Shown here in pieces: positions 17,498 through 27,044 of a stretch of 64,000 nt of DNA (position 1 is the stretch's first letter; every line of letters begins with the position of its first letter). The stretch is from Cellvibrio sp. UBA7661 (GTDB lineage Bacteria > Pseudomonadota > Gammaproteobacteria > Pseudomonadales > Cellvibrionaceae). The notes beneath the pieces are model-generated. The model searched no databases, was not told the DNA's origin, and worked only from the letters and a program-made list of their open reading frames with translations. The stretch covers positions 62,001-126,000 of the forward strand of contig DLHT01000011.1 in assembly GCA_002483365.1 (NCBI GenBank), in the 5' to 3' direction. Made by a program: the position numbers and the translations under genes.

Positions 17498-19252
17498 CTA
17501 ATGCGAGTGGCCGGGCACTGCAGCACCGCGACAGCCAACCAGAAAATCAAAATCGCAACCTTCGTCGGCTTGCATGACGTGTTCGATATAAAGCTGTAAA
17601 TAGCCACCGGTTTTTTTCTGGATTTTTTGTGCACGCAATTGATCGATACGCACAGCGATTTCGTCAGCGCTCACTTCTAATTCAAGTGAGCCTTTGTCGC
17701 TATCCAATGCAATCCAGTCGCCATCTTGCACCGCGGCGAGCGGGCCAAATTCCTGTGCTTCCGGTGCAACATGCAGCACCACTGTGCCAAAGGCGGTGCC
17801 ACTCATACGCGCATCGGATATGCGCAACATATCGGTAACACCTTGCTTTAATAATTTGGGCGGCAAACCCATATTGCCCACTTCCGGCATACCCGGATAA
17901 CCCTTGGGGCCACAATTTTTTAATACCAGAACACTATTGGCATCCACTTCAAGTGCATCATCCATAATGCGTTCTTTGTAATGATCAAAACTCTCAAATA
18001 CCACAGCGCGGCCGCGATGTTTCATTAAGTGAGGCGATGCCGCACTGGGTTTTAATACCGCACCGCGCGGTGCGAGGTTGCCGCGTAAAATACAAATGCC
18101 GCCGCTGGCGCAGAGTGGGTTGTCCAGCGTGCGGATCACCTCATCGTTGTAGCAGGGCGCTTGTGCATTGTTTTCCCACAGTGTTTTTCCGTTAGCGGTT
18201 AAGCAATCTTTATTAATTAAATTTGCATCGCCCAAACGCTTTAATACAGCCGGTAAACCGCCAGCGTAATAAAAATCTTCCATCAAAAATTCACCGGCGG
18301 GTTGCAGGTTCACCAGTGTTGGAATTTGTTGGCCATAGGTTTGCCAATCATCCAGTGTGAGTGGGATCTCCAAACGCGCGGCAATCGCTTTTAAATGGAT
18401 GACTGCATTGGTGGAGCCGCCTATCGCCGCGGTAGTGCGGATAGCATTAATAATGCTGTCGCGCGTCAACAGCTGCGAAATGCGTAAATCTTCATTCACC
18501 ATATCGACAATACGCATTCCCGACACATACGCGAGTGTTTTGCGGCGCGCATCTACGGCGGGAATCGCGGCATTTTGCGGGAGCGATAATCCGAGCGTTT
18601 CCACTATGCACGCCATGGTGCTGGCGGTGCCCATGGTGTTACAGGTGCCGGTGGAGCGCGACATATCGGCCTCTGCATCCATAAATTCCTGCAGCGATAT
18701 TTTTCCGGCTTTGTAATCTTCGCTCATGTGCCAGACGAGTGTGCCCGAGCCGACATCTTTACCTTTGTGCTTGCCATTGAGCATGGGGCCGCCGGTGACA
18801 ACGATGGTTGGCAGATCGCAACTGGCTGCACCCATGACCAGAGCCGGGGTGGTTTTGTCGCAGCCGACCAACAGCACTACGCCATCAATCGGGTTGCCGC
18901 GGATCGATTCTTCTACATCCATGGCTGCTAGATTGCGCGTGAGCATGGCGCTGGGGCGCAAATTGGATTCGCCATTGGAGAATACCGGGAACTCCACCGG
19001 TACACCGCCTGCTTCAATGATGCCGCGGCGCACACTTTCTGCCAGTTCACGAAAATGGCTATTACAGGGCGTTAATTCTGACCAGGTATTGCAGATGCCG
19101 ATAATGGGTTTGCCCTGAAAGTGATGCTCCGGAATTCCCTGGTTTTTCATCCAACTGCGGTACATAAAGCCGTTTTTGTCTTGTGTACCGAACCACTGGG
19201 CGCTGCGCAGAGGCTTCAGAGTGTGCTTATTAGTCTTATTGTCGTGGCTCAT
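17498..19252 (-). CDS. IlvD/Edd-family dehydratase, probable L-arabonate dehydratase
   Basis: A 584-residue protein of the dihydroxyacid/sugar-acid dehydratase family, which uses an Fe-S cluster and Mg to convert an aldonate to 2-keto-3-deoxyaldonate. The cluster ligand motifs GCDKTTPA and STGTCNTMGTAST and the C-terminal RISDARMSGTAFGTVVLH are present. The N-terminal LRSAQWFGTQDKNGFMYRSW is typical of the pentonate branch rather than of IlvD. With the SDR and the arabinose importer it points to L-arabonate. No 2-keto-3-deoxyarabonate dehydratase or ketoglutarate-semialdehyde dehydrogenase is in the window, so the rest of the route must be elsewhere. Confidence 0.88.
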   Translation of the reverse strand: MSHDNKTNKHTLKPLRSAQWFGTQDKNGFMYRSWMKNQGIPEHHFQGKPIIGICNTWSELTPCNSHFRELAESVRRGIIEAGGVPVEFPVFSNGESNLRPSAMLTRNLAAMDVEESIRGNPIDGVVLLVGCDKTTPALVMGAASCDLPTIVVTGGPMLNGKHKGKDVGSGTLVWHMSEDYKAGKISLQEFMDAEADMSRSTGTCNTMGTASTMACIVETLGLSLPQNAAIPAVDARRKTLAYVSGMRIVDMVNEDLRISQLLTRDSIINAIRTTAAIGGSTNAVIHLKAIAARLEIPLTLDDWQTYGQQIPTLVNLQPAGEFLMEDFYYAGGLPAVLKRLGDANLINKDCLTANGKTLWENNAQAPCYNDEVIRTLDNPLCASGGICILRGNLAPRGAVLKPSAASPHLMKHRGRAVVFESFDHYKERIMDDALEVDANSVLVLKNCGPKGYPGMPEVGNMGLPPKLLKQGVTDMLRISDARMSGTAFGTVVLHVAPEAQEFGPLAAVQDGDWIALDSDKGSLELEVSADEIAVRIDQLRAQKIQKKTGGYLQLYIEHVMQADEGCDFDFLVGCRGAAVPGHSH

Positions 19253-19282
19253 AAATGACTACATCTGGATTGGCCATTATTA

Positions 19283-19299
19283 TTAAAGTCATACAATAT
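19283..19299. promoter_or_regulatory. Predicted GntR-type operator O1
   Basis: TTAAAGTCATACAATAT has a perfect right half (TACAATAT) and a degenerate left half. It lies 31 bp before the dehydratase start, in the divergent region shared with the GH43 gene. Confidence 0.5.
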
Positions 19300-19400
19300 C
19301 GGTTTGTAGCTTGAACGAGCAATCGTAAACATGGGTGTTTACGTATATTTGCCTGATAGCTGCACGCCGCGGGTAAAACTTTTCACGGTATTGCTTGATT

Positions 19401-19417
19401 TAATTGTATTATAATAT
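19401..19417. promoter_or_regulatory. Predicted GntR-type operator O2
   Basis: TAATTGTATTATAATAT resembles the 17-bp palindrome ATATTGTAnTACAATAT, 113 bp upstream of the GH43 gene at 19530. Confidence 0.55.
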
Positions 19418-19529
19418 CAATATAAATCAACCCCGTTACAACTCGGGTACAACTACAACGCGAGTACTGGCACGCAACGGGTGCACAGTGAAATAGAATA
19501 TAGTAAAAAAGACAATAAGAGAGGTAGTA

Positions 19530-20486
19530 ATGCAGCGTTTAATTAAATCACTGATGGTGGCTTCTATTGCGGCGGCGGGTATCGCCCAGGCTGCTAACCC
19601 TATTTTTACCGATGTGTTTACTGCCGACCCTGCCGCACTGGTGCATGACGGCAAGGTTTATCTGTATACCGGGCACGACGAAGCCAAAGACAACACCAAA
19701 TTCTTTGAGATGCACGACTGGCTGGTATGGTCATCCGATGACATGGTTAACTGGCAGGCTCACGGGCCCTTGTTGAAAGTGAAAGAATTCAAATGGGCCA
19801 AGGGCGATGCCTGGGCGAGCCAGGTAATTGAGCGCGATGGCAAGTTCTACTGGTACATCACCGCACGCCACAATGACACCAAGCCGGGTTTTGCCATAGG
19901 TGTTGCAGTGGGCGATAGCCCGCTCGGCCCATTTAAGGATGCGCTGGGTAAAGCATTAATCACCAATGACATGACTACCGATACTAAAAATGACTGGGAC
20001 GATATCGACCCTTCGGTATTCATTGATGATGATGGCCAGGCCTACTTGTTTTGGGGAAATACCAAAGCTTATTACGCCAAGCTCAAGCCCAATATGATCG
20101 AGCTGGATGGCCCGATTATGCCCATCAAAACCCTGCCGGAATTTACCGAGGCAATCTGGGTGCACAAATATAAAGGCAACTACTACTTGTCTTACGCGAT
20201 GGGTTTCCCCGAGAAAATCGGCTACGCCATGAGCAAAAGTATTACCGGCCCTTGGGAATACAAGGGGATACTGAATGAAGTGGCGGGCAATACGCCGACT
20301 AACCATCAGGCGATTATTGAGTTCAACAACAAGCATTACTTCATTTATCACACCGGTGCCGGCAGGCCGGATGGTGGCCAATATCGCCGTTCGGTGAGTA
20401 TTGATGAGCTGTTCTACAACGCGGATGGCACCATCAAGCGCATTATCATGACCAGTGAAGGCGTGAGTGCCAACAAGGCCAAATAA
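19530..20486 (+). CDS. Exported GH43 glycoside hydrolase (arabinofuranosidase/xylosidase type)
   Basis: A 318-residue single-domain five-bladed beta-propeller enzyme with a 22-residue signal peptide (ends AQAA). The three GH43 acids are visible: base D33 in TADPAAL, modulator D160 in DDIDPSV and acid E207 in FTEAIWV. It lacks a lipobox and binding modules, so it is probably a free periplasmic or secreted exo-enzyme. Whether it removes arabinofuranose or xylose cannot be read from the sequence; position before araBDA and an arabinose-type operator favour arabinofuranose. The start follows GAGGT at the proper distance. A possible C-run/G-run hairpin lies between it and araB. Confidence 0.9.
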   Translation: MQRLIKSLMVASIAAAGIAQAANPIFTDVFTADPAALVHDGKVYLYTGHDEAKDNTKFFEMHDWLVWSSDDMVNWQAHGPLLKVKEFKWAKGDAWASQVIERDGKFYWYITARHNDTKPGFAIGVAVGDSPLGPFKDALGKALITNDMTTDTKNDWDDIDPSVFIDDDGQAYLFWGNTKAYYAKLKPNMIELDGPIMPIKTLPEFTEAIWVHKYKGNYYLSYAMGFPEKIGYAMSKSITGPWEYKGILNEVAGNTPTNHQAIIEFNNKHYFIYHTGAGRPDGGQYRRSVSIDELFYNADGTIKRIIMTSEGVSANKAK

Positions 20487-20561
20487 AGCCTTGTGAAATA
20501 GCGGAAAACTGTCCCCCGATAGCGGTAAACCGATTGACAGGGGGATAGGCTTATTGAGAAT

Positions 20562-20578
20562 ATATTGTCATACAATAT
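20562..20578. promoter_or_regulatory. Predicted GntR-type operator O3 (araB)
   Basis: ATATTGTCATACAATAT is a 17-bp palindrome with one mismatch, 62 bp before araB. CAATATTAATA is repeated at 20573 and 20597, flanking a short CCTC/GAGG hairpin. Confidence 0.75.
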
Positions 20579-20640
20579 TAATATCCTCTAGTGAGGCAAT
20601 ATTAATAAAATAAACAGATCGACGTTACAGGTGGAAAAAC

Positions 20641-22332
20641 ATGACCTCTTATGCCTTGGGGTTGGATTACGGTTCTGATTCGGTCAGAGCACTTTTAGTA
20701 GATGCCCTTACCGGCAAAGAAGTCGCGAGCAACGTGGTGTATTACCCGCGTTGGAAAAAAGGGTTGTTCTGCGTGCCCGCTAAAGACCAATTCCGCCAGC
20801 ACCCGCTGGATTATCTGGAAAGTCTTGAGCAAGTCGTGCAGGGGTTATGGAAATTGGCACCTGCGGGCGCAGCCCAGGCGGTTGTCGGTATCAGTTTTGA
20901 TACCACCGGTTCTACTCCTATCGCTGTCGATAGCGAAGGTGTTGCGCTTGCACTGAAACCGGAATTTGCCGAAAACCTTAATGCGATGTTCGTGCTCTGG
21001 AAAGACCACACGGCTATCAAAGAAGCGCAGGAAATTACTGCCGCGGCCAATAAATCAGCAACTAATTATTTGAAATACGAAGGGGGAATTTATTCCTCCG
21101 AGTGGTTCTGGGCAAAGGCGCTACACGTATTGCGTGAAGATGCTACGGTCGCCAAGGCGGCCTATTTATGGGTAGAGCATTGCGATTGGATGTCGGCTGT
21201 TTTGACCGATACCACCCACCCAAGCAAATTGCGCATGGGGCGCTGCGCCACCGGCCATAAATTAATGTGGCACGAGAGCTGGGGCGGTTATCCACCGAAT
21301 GATTTTTTTGTTGGGATCGATCCACTACTGAATGGCCTGCGCGATCGCCTGCCAGCAGAAACCTTTACCTCTGATCAAGTGTGCGGTGGCCTCACGGCTC
21401 AATGGGCAGACAAGCTCGGCATTCCTGCAAATACCCCCGTAGGTTTCAGTGCATTTGATTGCCACATGGGCGCTGTTGCTGCGCAAGTAAAACCGGGTGT
21501 ACTCACCAAAATTATGGGCACTTCCACGTGCGATATTACTGTCGCGAGCTACGAAGCTGTTGGCAATAAATCGATTCGCGGTATTTGCGGCCAGGTAGAT
21601 GGTTCGGTGTTGCCGGGTTTTGTGGGTTTGGAAGCAGGGCAGTCTGCATTTGGCGATTTGTATGCATGGTTCCGCAATCTGGTGAACTGGCCAGTGCAAA
21701 ACCTGCTGGCGAATTCAGCGCTGCTCGATGAAGCAACCAAACAAAAACTCGCTGAAGAAATTGAAAGCAATACGCTGGTTGCATTGGGCAATGCCGCAAG
21801 TGCATTACCCCTTGCCGATGCGAATATCACTGCGCTCGATTGGGTTAACGGCCGTCGCACACCCGATGCAGACCAAACCGTTTCCATGGCGATTGCCGGA
21901 TTAAAAATGGGCAGCGAAGCGCCGCATATTTTCCGTGCATTAGTTGAAGCAACCGCGTTTGGTGCGCGCGCTATTATCGAACGCTTTAAAGACGAAGGTA
22001 TTGCAGTCAATTCTGTTGTAGCGATTGGCGGTATTTCTAAAAAATCTGATTTTGTGATGCAAACCTGCGCCGATGTTTGGAATTGTCCCATCGAAGTATT
22101 GGAGAGCGAACAGAGTTGTGCATTGGGTGCGGCGATTTTCGCTGCGGTTTGCGGCGGTGTTTATCCTACCGTTGCCGATGCACAAAAAGTAATGGCATCG
22201 CGCACCTGCAAAACCTATACGCCGAATGCACAAGCCGCCGCAATTTACGATGCGCGTTATCAGCAGTATCAAGCGCTGGGGCAGTTCGTCTCTTCATCAA
22301 CACTCTCCTCAGCAGCATCAGGGGAGGCGTAA
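20641..22332 (+). CDS. araB: Ribulokinase
   Basis: A 563-residue FGGY-family kinase that phosphorylates L-ribulose to L-ribulose 5-phosphate with ATP. The N-terminal phosphate-binding loop is GLDYGSDSVRALLVD (7-21), and the second domain has VVAIGGISKKSDFVMQ near 460-475 and CALGAAIFAAV. Substrate-loop sequences such as YLKYEGGIYSSEWFWAK match AraB. The start ATG follows AGGTGG by 7 bp. It is first in the order araB-araD-araA, with only 4 bp to araD. The upstream palindrome suggests repression released by arabinose or a derivative. Confidence 0.96.
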   Translation: MTSYALGLDYGSDSVRALLVDALTGKEVASNVVYYPRWKKGLFCVPAKDQFRQHPLDYLESLEQVVQGLWKLAPAGAAQAVVGISFDTTGSTPIAVDSEGVALALKPEFAENLNAMFVLWKDHTAIKEAQEITAAANKSATNYLKYEGGIYSSEWFWAKALHVLREDATVAKAAYLWVEHCDWMSAVLTDTTHPSKLRMGRCATGHKLMWHESWGGYPPNDFFVGIDPLLNGLRDRLPAETFTSDQVCGGLTAQWADKLGIPANTPVGFSAFDCHMGAVAAQVKPGVLTKIMGTSTCDITVASYEAVGNKSIRGICGQVDGSVLPGFVGLEAGQSAFGDLYAWFRNLVNWPVQNLLANSALLDEATKQKLAEEIESNTLVALGNAASALPLADANITALDWVNGRRTPDADQTVSMAIAGLKMGSEAPHIFRALVEATAFGARAIIERFKDEGIAVNSVVAIGGISKKSDFVMQTCADVWNCPIEVLESEQSCALGAAIFAAVCGGVYPTVADAQKVMASRTCKTYTPNAQAAAIYDARYQQYQALGQFVSSSTLSSAASGEA

Positions 22333-22336
22333 CGCA

Positions 22337-23029
22337 ATGAGTTACACCGAATTAAAACGCGAAGTCTACGAAGCCAACATGGAATTACAACGCCGCAATC
22401 TGGTGGTGTATACCTGGGGCAATGTTTCGCAGATTGATCGCGCTAAAGGCGTCATTGCCATCAAACCAAGTGGTGTCGCGTATGAAGTGATGACACCGGA
22501 CGATATTGTGATTGTGGATTTGGAAAATAATATCGTGGAAGGGCGTATGCGTCCTTCATCCGATACCAAAACTCACACGCATTTGTATCGCCATTTTGAA
22601 ACCATTGGTGGCGTTACTCACACCCATTCCACTTATGCAACGGCATGGGCGCAAACCCAGCAAGCGATTCCTTGCTACGGAACGACGCACGCCGATTATG
22701 CCTATGGCGAAATTCCTTGCACGGCGGTGATGACTGACGAGCAAATCGAGCGCGATTACGAAGAAGAAACCGGTGTGCAAATTACCGATTGTTTTAAAGA
22801 TCGCAGCCCGAAAGAAGTACCGATGGTGATTGTTGCCGGGCACGCGCCTTTTACCTGGGGTAAAAACGGTGCGGATGCGGTTTACCACGCAGTGATTTTG
22901 GAAGAAATTGCACGCATGGCTTATCTGACAAAAACCTTGCAGCCAAATACGGCAGCGTTAAAGCAGGGCATTGTGGATAAACACTATTTGCGCAAGCACG
23001 GTAAAAATGCTTATTACGGGCAGAAGTAA
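22337..23029 (+). CDS. araD: L-ribulose-5-phosphate 4-epimerase
   Basis: A 230-residue class II aldolase-fold enzyme that converts L-ribulose 5-phosphate to D-xylulose 5-phosphate. The zinc-binding and catalytic region THTHSTYATAWAQ, the N-terminal NLVVYTWGNVSQID, KPSGVAYEVMTPDDIV and VAGHAPFTWGKNGADAV are all characteristic. The ATG at 22337 has GGGGAGG ahead of it. The same frame is open 37 codons upstream, but that would overlap araB and is not needed. The family length is about 231 residues. Confidence 0.96.
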   Translation: MSYTELKREVYEANMELQRRNLVVYTWGNVSQIDRAKGVIAIKPSGVAYEVMTPDDIVIVDLENNIVEGRMRPSSDTKTHTHLYRHFETIGGVTHTHSTYATAWAQTQQAIPCYGTTHADYAYGEIPCTAVMTDEQIERDYEEETGVQITDCFKDRSPKEVPMVIVAGHAPFTWGKNGADAVYHAVILEEIARMAYLTKTLQPNTAALKQGIVDKHYLRKHGKNAYYGQK

Positions 23030-23080
23030 ATAACCCAACAAAAAAATTGAAAAGTGAAAAATTTTCCTGAGGAAAAAAAC

Positions 23081-24598
23081 ATGAAAATCTACGGCGATAA
23101 AGAAGTCTGGTTAGTTACCGGTTCACAACATTTATATGGCCCAGGCGTATTGAAACAAGTCGCCGAGAACAGCCAAAAAATTGCAGCAGGCTTAACTGAG
23201 TCGGCCAACATTTCTATCAAGATTGTTGCGCAAGAGACCGTTAAATCACCAGCAGAAATTCTTGCGGTTGCGCAAGCAGCTAACAGCAATCCGAATTGTG
23301 TGGGTTTGATTTTGTGGATGCACACTTTCTCCCCTGCAAAAATGTGGATTGCCGGTTTAACCGCATTAAACAAGCCTTACATGCACTTGCACACTCAGTT
23401 CAATGCTGAGCTGCCGTTTGCCGACATCAACATGCACTTTATGAACCTCAACCAATCTGCGCACGGCGACCGCGAATTTGGTCACGTGAGCACTCGCTTG
23501 CGTCAGGAGCGCAAAGTGGTGGTAGGTCATTGGGCAACAGAATCCGTGCAAAAACAAATCGACAGCTGGTGCCGCGTGGCAATGGGCTGGCATGCAAGCC
23601 AAACATTAAAAGTAGCACGTTTTGGCGACAACATGCGTCAAGTGGCGGTAACCGATGGCGACAAAGTTGCTGCACAAATTAAATTTGGTTACGAAGTTCA
23701 CGCCTACGGTTTGGGCGATCTGCAAAAAGTAGTTGATGCAGTGACCGACGAACAAGTAGCGGCGCAAATCGAAGTCTACAAAAAAGAATACGATGTAAAC
23801 CCGGCGATTTTTGATGACGAACATCAATTCCAAATGCTGAAAAACGAAGCGCGTTTGGAGCTGGGTATGCTGAAGTTTTTAACCGACGGCGGCTTCGGTG
23901 CATTCACCAACTGCTTTGAAAATCTGACCGGTTTGACCAACCTGCCTGGCCTTGCAACCCAACGTTTAATGGCGGCTGGTTTTGGTTACGGCGGCGAGGG
24001 CGATTGGAAAACGGCAGCCATGGTGCACATTTGTAAAGTGATGTCCAAAGGCCGTGCTGGTGGTTCATCCTTTATGGAAGATTACACCTATCACTTTGGC
24101 GGTGTTCATGCCGGTGGTGTCGATCAAGTACTGGGTGCGCACATGCTGGAAGTTTGTCCTTCTATCGCTGCGGCAAAACCAAAATTGGAAGTTCACTTGC
24201 ACACCATCGGTTGCCGCAATGACATCGCGCGTTTGATTTTTACCGGTAAAGCGGGCCCTGCGTTGTGTATTTCGCTGATTGATATTGGCACTCGCTTCCG
24301 CGTGATCATCAACGAAGTGGATACCGTTAATCCACCGCAAGAATTGCCGAATTTGCCTGTTGCAAAAGCGCTGTGGGAACCGCGCCCCAACTTGGAAATT
24401 TCTGCCGCTGCCTGGATTCAAGCCGGTGGCGCACACCACAGTGCTTACACCCAAGGTGTGACTGCTGATGAAATTGTGGATTACGCAGAAATGGCTGGTG
24501 TTGAAGCGGTTGTGATCGGTGAAGACACCACTGTGCGTGCATTCAAAACCGAATTGCGCCACAACGCCGCTTACTTTCATCTGAAAGATGGTGTGTAA
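23081..24598 (+). CDS. araA: L-arabinose isomerase
   Basis: A 505-residue enzyme that interconverts L-arabinose and L-ribulose with a divalent metal. The start MKIYGDKEVWLVTGSQHLYG, the segments GYGGEGDWKTAAM and FMEDYTYHF (metal-ligand glutamates), GAHMLEVCPS and GGAHHSAYT (ligand histidines) match AraA. An upstream ATG at 23054 is in frame, but GAGGA directly precedes 23081. The last 23 bp are repeated in tandem just after the stop. Confidence 0.96.
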   Translation: MKIYGDKEVWLVTGSQHLYGPGVLKQVAENSQKIAAGLTESANISIKIVAQETVKSPAEILAVAQAANSNPNCVGLILWMHTFSPAKMWIAGLTALNKPYMHLHTQFNAELPFADINMHFMNLNQSAHGDREFGHVSTRLRQERKVVVGHWATESVQKQIDSWCRVAMGWHASQTLKVARFGDNMRQVAVTDGDKVAAQIKFGYEVHAYGLGDLQKVVDAVTDEQVAAQIEVYKKEYDVNPAIFDDEHQFQMLKNEARLELGMLKFLTDGGFGAFTNCFENLTGLTNLPGLATQRLMAAGFGYGGEGDWKTAAMVHICKVMSKGRAGGSSFMEDYTYHFGGVHAGGVDQVLGAHMLEVCPSIAAAKPKLEVHLHTIGCRNDIARLIFTGKAGPALCISLIDIGTRFRVIINEVDTVNPPQELPNLPVAKALWEPRPNLEISAAAWIQAGGAHHSAYTQGVTADEIVDYAEMAGVEAVVIGEDTTVRAFKTELRHNAAYFHLKDGV

Positions 24599-24623
24599 GC
24601 CATTTGAGAGATGGTGTGTAAGC
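24578..24623 (+). repeat. 23-bp tandem duplication at the araA 3' end
   Basis: CAT(C/T)TGA(A/G)AGATGGTGTGTAAGC occurs twice back to back (24578-24600 and 24601-24623) with two mismatches. The second copy repeats the last codons and the stop of araA. Confidence 0.85.
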
Positions 24624-24753
24624 GTTTGAAATCCGCAGCAGCGCGGATCTAAAAAAGAGTGTGTCGCCGATAGCGCTAAAGCTGTCGGTGATTTCACTCG
24701 CGATTTTCTTAATTACAACAATAACTATTGCCGTTTTTGAGCGAGGAAATTCT

Positions 24754-26340
24754 GTGCGAACGATGAAAAATGTACTGGGATTGTTGGTTAGCGTTGCGTT
24801 CTTGTCCTCTTGCTCATCCAGCACGCAAACCGCTGCTGTAGAAAATGGTAATAGCTGTAGTCAGTTGACTGGCTATCAATCACACGATAATTCGGTGGTC
24901 ATTAAAAGTGCGAGCATGGTGCCAGAAGGGCCGGTACCTGCAGTGCCTTATCAACGCCCCTATGCAGGTACTCTGTCGAGCTATTGCCGTGTGGATGGTG
25001 TAATTGATGAGCGCATTGGTGAAGGCGGTAAGCCTTATGCGATTGGTTTTGCGATTGCCATGCCAGAAAAATGGAATGGCCGTTTTATGATGCAAGGTGG
25101 TGGCGGTTTGAATGGTTCTGTCGCAACTCCTTTAGGCAGCAACGCAGCCGGTGATATGACGGCACTGCAACGCGGTTTTGCGGTAGTCACTACCGACACC
25201 GGTCATCAAGGCACGCACGGATTTGATGCGAGTTTTTTTAGCGATCAGGAAGCAACACTGAATTTTTTGTATCAAGCAATTGGCAAAGTAGCGATCGCAT
25301 CCAAACATATTGTTGCGCAGTATTACGCAAAACCGATCGAACATTCCTACTACATGGGATGTTCAACCGGTGGCCGTGAAGCCATGATTATGTCGCAGCG
25401 TTACCCGCGTTTGTTTGATGGCATAGTGGCCGGCGCTCCTGCCATGCGCACCAGCTTTTCCAATCTCGCCGACAAGTGGGTGATGACTTCACTCGCCAAG
25501 GTTGCACCCAAAGATGCACAGGGTCATCCGGATGTGTCGCAAGCGTTAACCGCGCAAGATAAAACGATTGTGATGCAAGGTTTATTAAAACAGTGCGATG
25601 CAATAGATGGTGTTGCGGACAACATGATTTCCAATGTTGTCGGTTGCAAGTTTGATCCTATGTCAGTTGCTTGCAGTGCAAACAATACGCAAGCCTGCAT
25701 CAGCCCCGAAAAAGCCAGAGCGATAAAAGCAGGATTTGCCGGACCAAAAAATTCACTCGGCGTGCAGGTGTATCCCGGTTTTTGGTTTGATACCGGCATC
25801 ACCGAAACCCAGGGTATTCCCGGATTATTGAACCCGGGCTTTCATCCGATTGTGGGCAAAATTACCAGCACCGACATGAACGTCGATCAAGAAGCGATGG
25901 CTGCTTCTACACCGGCCGCGTTTGTGGGTGATTCAGCCTATTGGACACTGCTCAATACGTTTTCCAATAACGGCGGCAAATTACTGTTTTATCACGGCGT
26001 TAGCGACCCATGGTTTTCTGCACAGGAAACTGCGCGTTACTACGATCAATTAGTTGCGGATAACGGTGGCAAAGAAAAAGTTTCCCAATGGAGCCGTCTG
26101 TTTTTGGTTCCCGGTATGGGGCATTGCGGTGGCGGCGCAGCGGCGCTTGATCATTTGGATATGATTGACCCTATTGTTGAGTGGGTTGAGCAAAATAAGG
26201 CTCCCGCGCAAATACAGGTTACCGGGCAGGCATTCCCTGACCGCAGCCGTCCATTGTGCCCTTATCCCAGTTATGCCCATTACACAGGCTCAGGCGATTC
26301 TGAAAAAGCAGAAAACTTTGTGTGTCGATATCCTAAGTGA
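24754..26340 (+). CDS. Tannase/feruloyl esterase-family lipoprotein
   Basis: About 528 residues. The GTG at 24754 follows GAGGA at a good distance, and an ATG lies 9 bp later. The lipobox LSSC (C20) predicts a lipoprotein. The tannase/feruloyl esterase alpha/beta-hydrolase domain has the nucleophile motif GCSTGGRE, the acid in HGVSDPWFS and the histidine in PGMGHCGGG, plus many cysteines as is usual for the family (PF07519). Ferulic acid is esterified to arabinose residues of pectic arabinan in some plants, so placement after araA suggests a feruloyl-arabinan esterase (inference). Tannase activity on other phenolic esters cannot be excluded. Confidence 0.85.
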   Translation: MRTMKNVLGLLVSVAFLSSCSSSTQTAAVENGNSCSQLTGYQSHDNSVVIKSASMVPEGPVPAVPYQRPYAGTLSSYCRVDGVIDERIGEGGKPYAIGFAIAMPEKWNGRFMMQGGGGLNGSVATPLGSNAAGDMTALQRGFAVVTTDTGHQGTHGFDASFFSDQEATLNFLYQAIGKVAIASKHIVAQYYAKPIEHSYYMGCSTGGREAMIMSQRYPRLFDGIVAGAPAMRTSFSNLADKWVMTSLAKVAPKDAQGHPDVSQALTAQDKTIVMQGLLKQCDAIDGVADNMISNVVGCKFDPMSVACSANNTQACISPEKARAIKAGFAGPKNSLGVQVYPGFWFDTGITETQGIPGLLNPGFHPIVGKITSTDMNVDQEAMAASTPAAFVGDSAYWTLLNTFSNNGGKLLFYHGVSDPWFSAQETARYYDQLVADNGGKEKVSQWSRLFLVPGMGHCGGGAAALDHLDMIDPIVEWVEQNKAPAQIQVTGQAFPDRSRPLCPYPSYAHYTGSGDSEKAENFVCRYPK

Positions 26341-26444
26341 TAATTGATCCAAACTAATGATTAATCAACTGCGATGATTGCATTCGAACTTACTGTCGGT
26401 TTGTGCTCTAATTTCTGCCTCGCCAGTAAACAAGAGAACACACG

Positions 26445-27044
26445 ATGTACGACCATTACGATGCACTGATTTTTGATATGGACGGCACGCTGGTTGATAG
26501 CGGCCAACTTCATGAGTTTGCATGGAGTGAAACACTGAACAAATACGGTATTCCAATCGACCGCCCGTTTATGCGTTCGCTTGCCGGAGTGCCAACCAAA
26601 GGGACGATTGAAATCCTGTTGGAAAAATTCAGCATTGAGGTGAGCGCCAGCCTCGATGAAATGAATGATTTTAAAGAGCAGGTTGTGCACGACAATATGC
26701 ACAAATACGTAAAACCTACTGCCTTGTTGGAAGTGGCACAGCGTTATCACGGTGTGAAGCCCATGGCAATAGGAACCGGCGCTTACACGCAAGAAGCGCA
26801 AACCATTTTGAAAATTTGCGGGCTGGATAAATATGTCAGCGCCGTTGTTGGTGCAGACCAGGTGAAAAATCCAAAGCCTGCACCGGATACATTTTTGCGC
26901 TGCGCTGAATTATTAGATGTAGATCCAACCCGGTGTGTGGTGTTTGAAGATTCAAAACTGGGTTTACAAGCTGCAGCAAGCGCGGGTATGGCTGGTATTG
27001 ATGTGTTGTTGGTGCATGCCATCGAAAATGATTATTATTTATAA
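26445..27044 (+). CDS. HAD-family sugar phosphatase, YqaB/beta-phosphoglucomutase-like
   Basis: A 199-residue haloacid-dehalogenase hydrolase. Motif I is FDMDGTLVDS (nucleophile D, acid D), motif II is the T of GTGAYT, motif III is the lysine in KNPKPAPDTF, and motif IV is VFEDSKLGLQAA. An alpha-helical cap lies between I and II. E. coli YqaB has the same layout and dephosphorylates fructose 1-phosphate and similar sugar phosphates. The gene lies between arabinose catabolism and the symporter, so it may clear a dead-end sugar phosphate; the substrate is unknown. Confidence 0.88.
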   Translation: MYDHYDALIFDMDGTLVDSGQLHEFAWSETLNKYGIPIDRPFMRSLAGVPTKGTIEILLEKFSIEVSASLDEMNDFKEQVVHDNMHKYVKPTALLEVAQRYHGVKPMAIGTGAYTQEAQTILKICGLDKYVSAVVGADQVKNPKPAPDTFLRCAELLDVDPTRCVVFEDSKLGLQAAASAGMAGIDVLLVHAIENDYYL

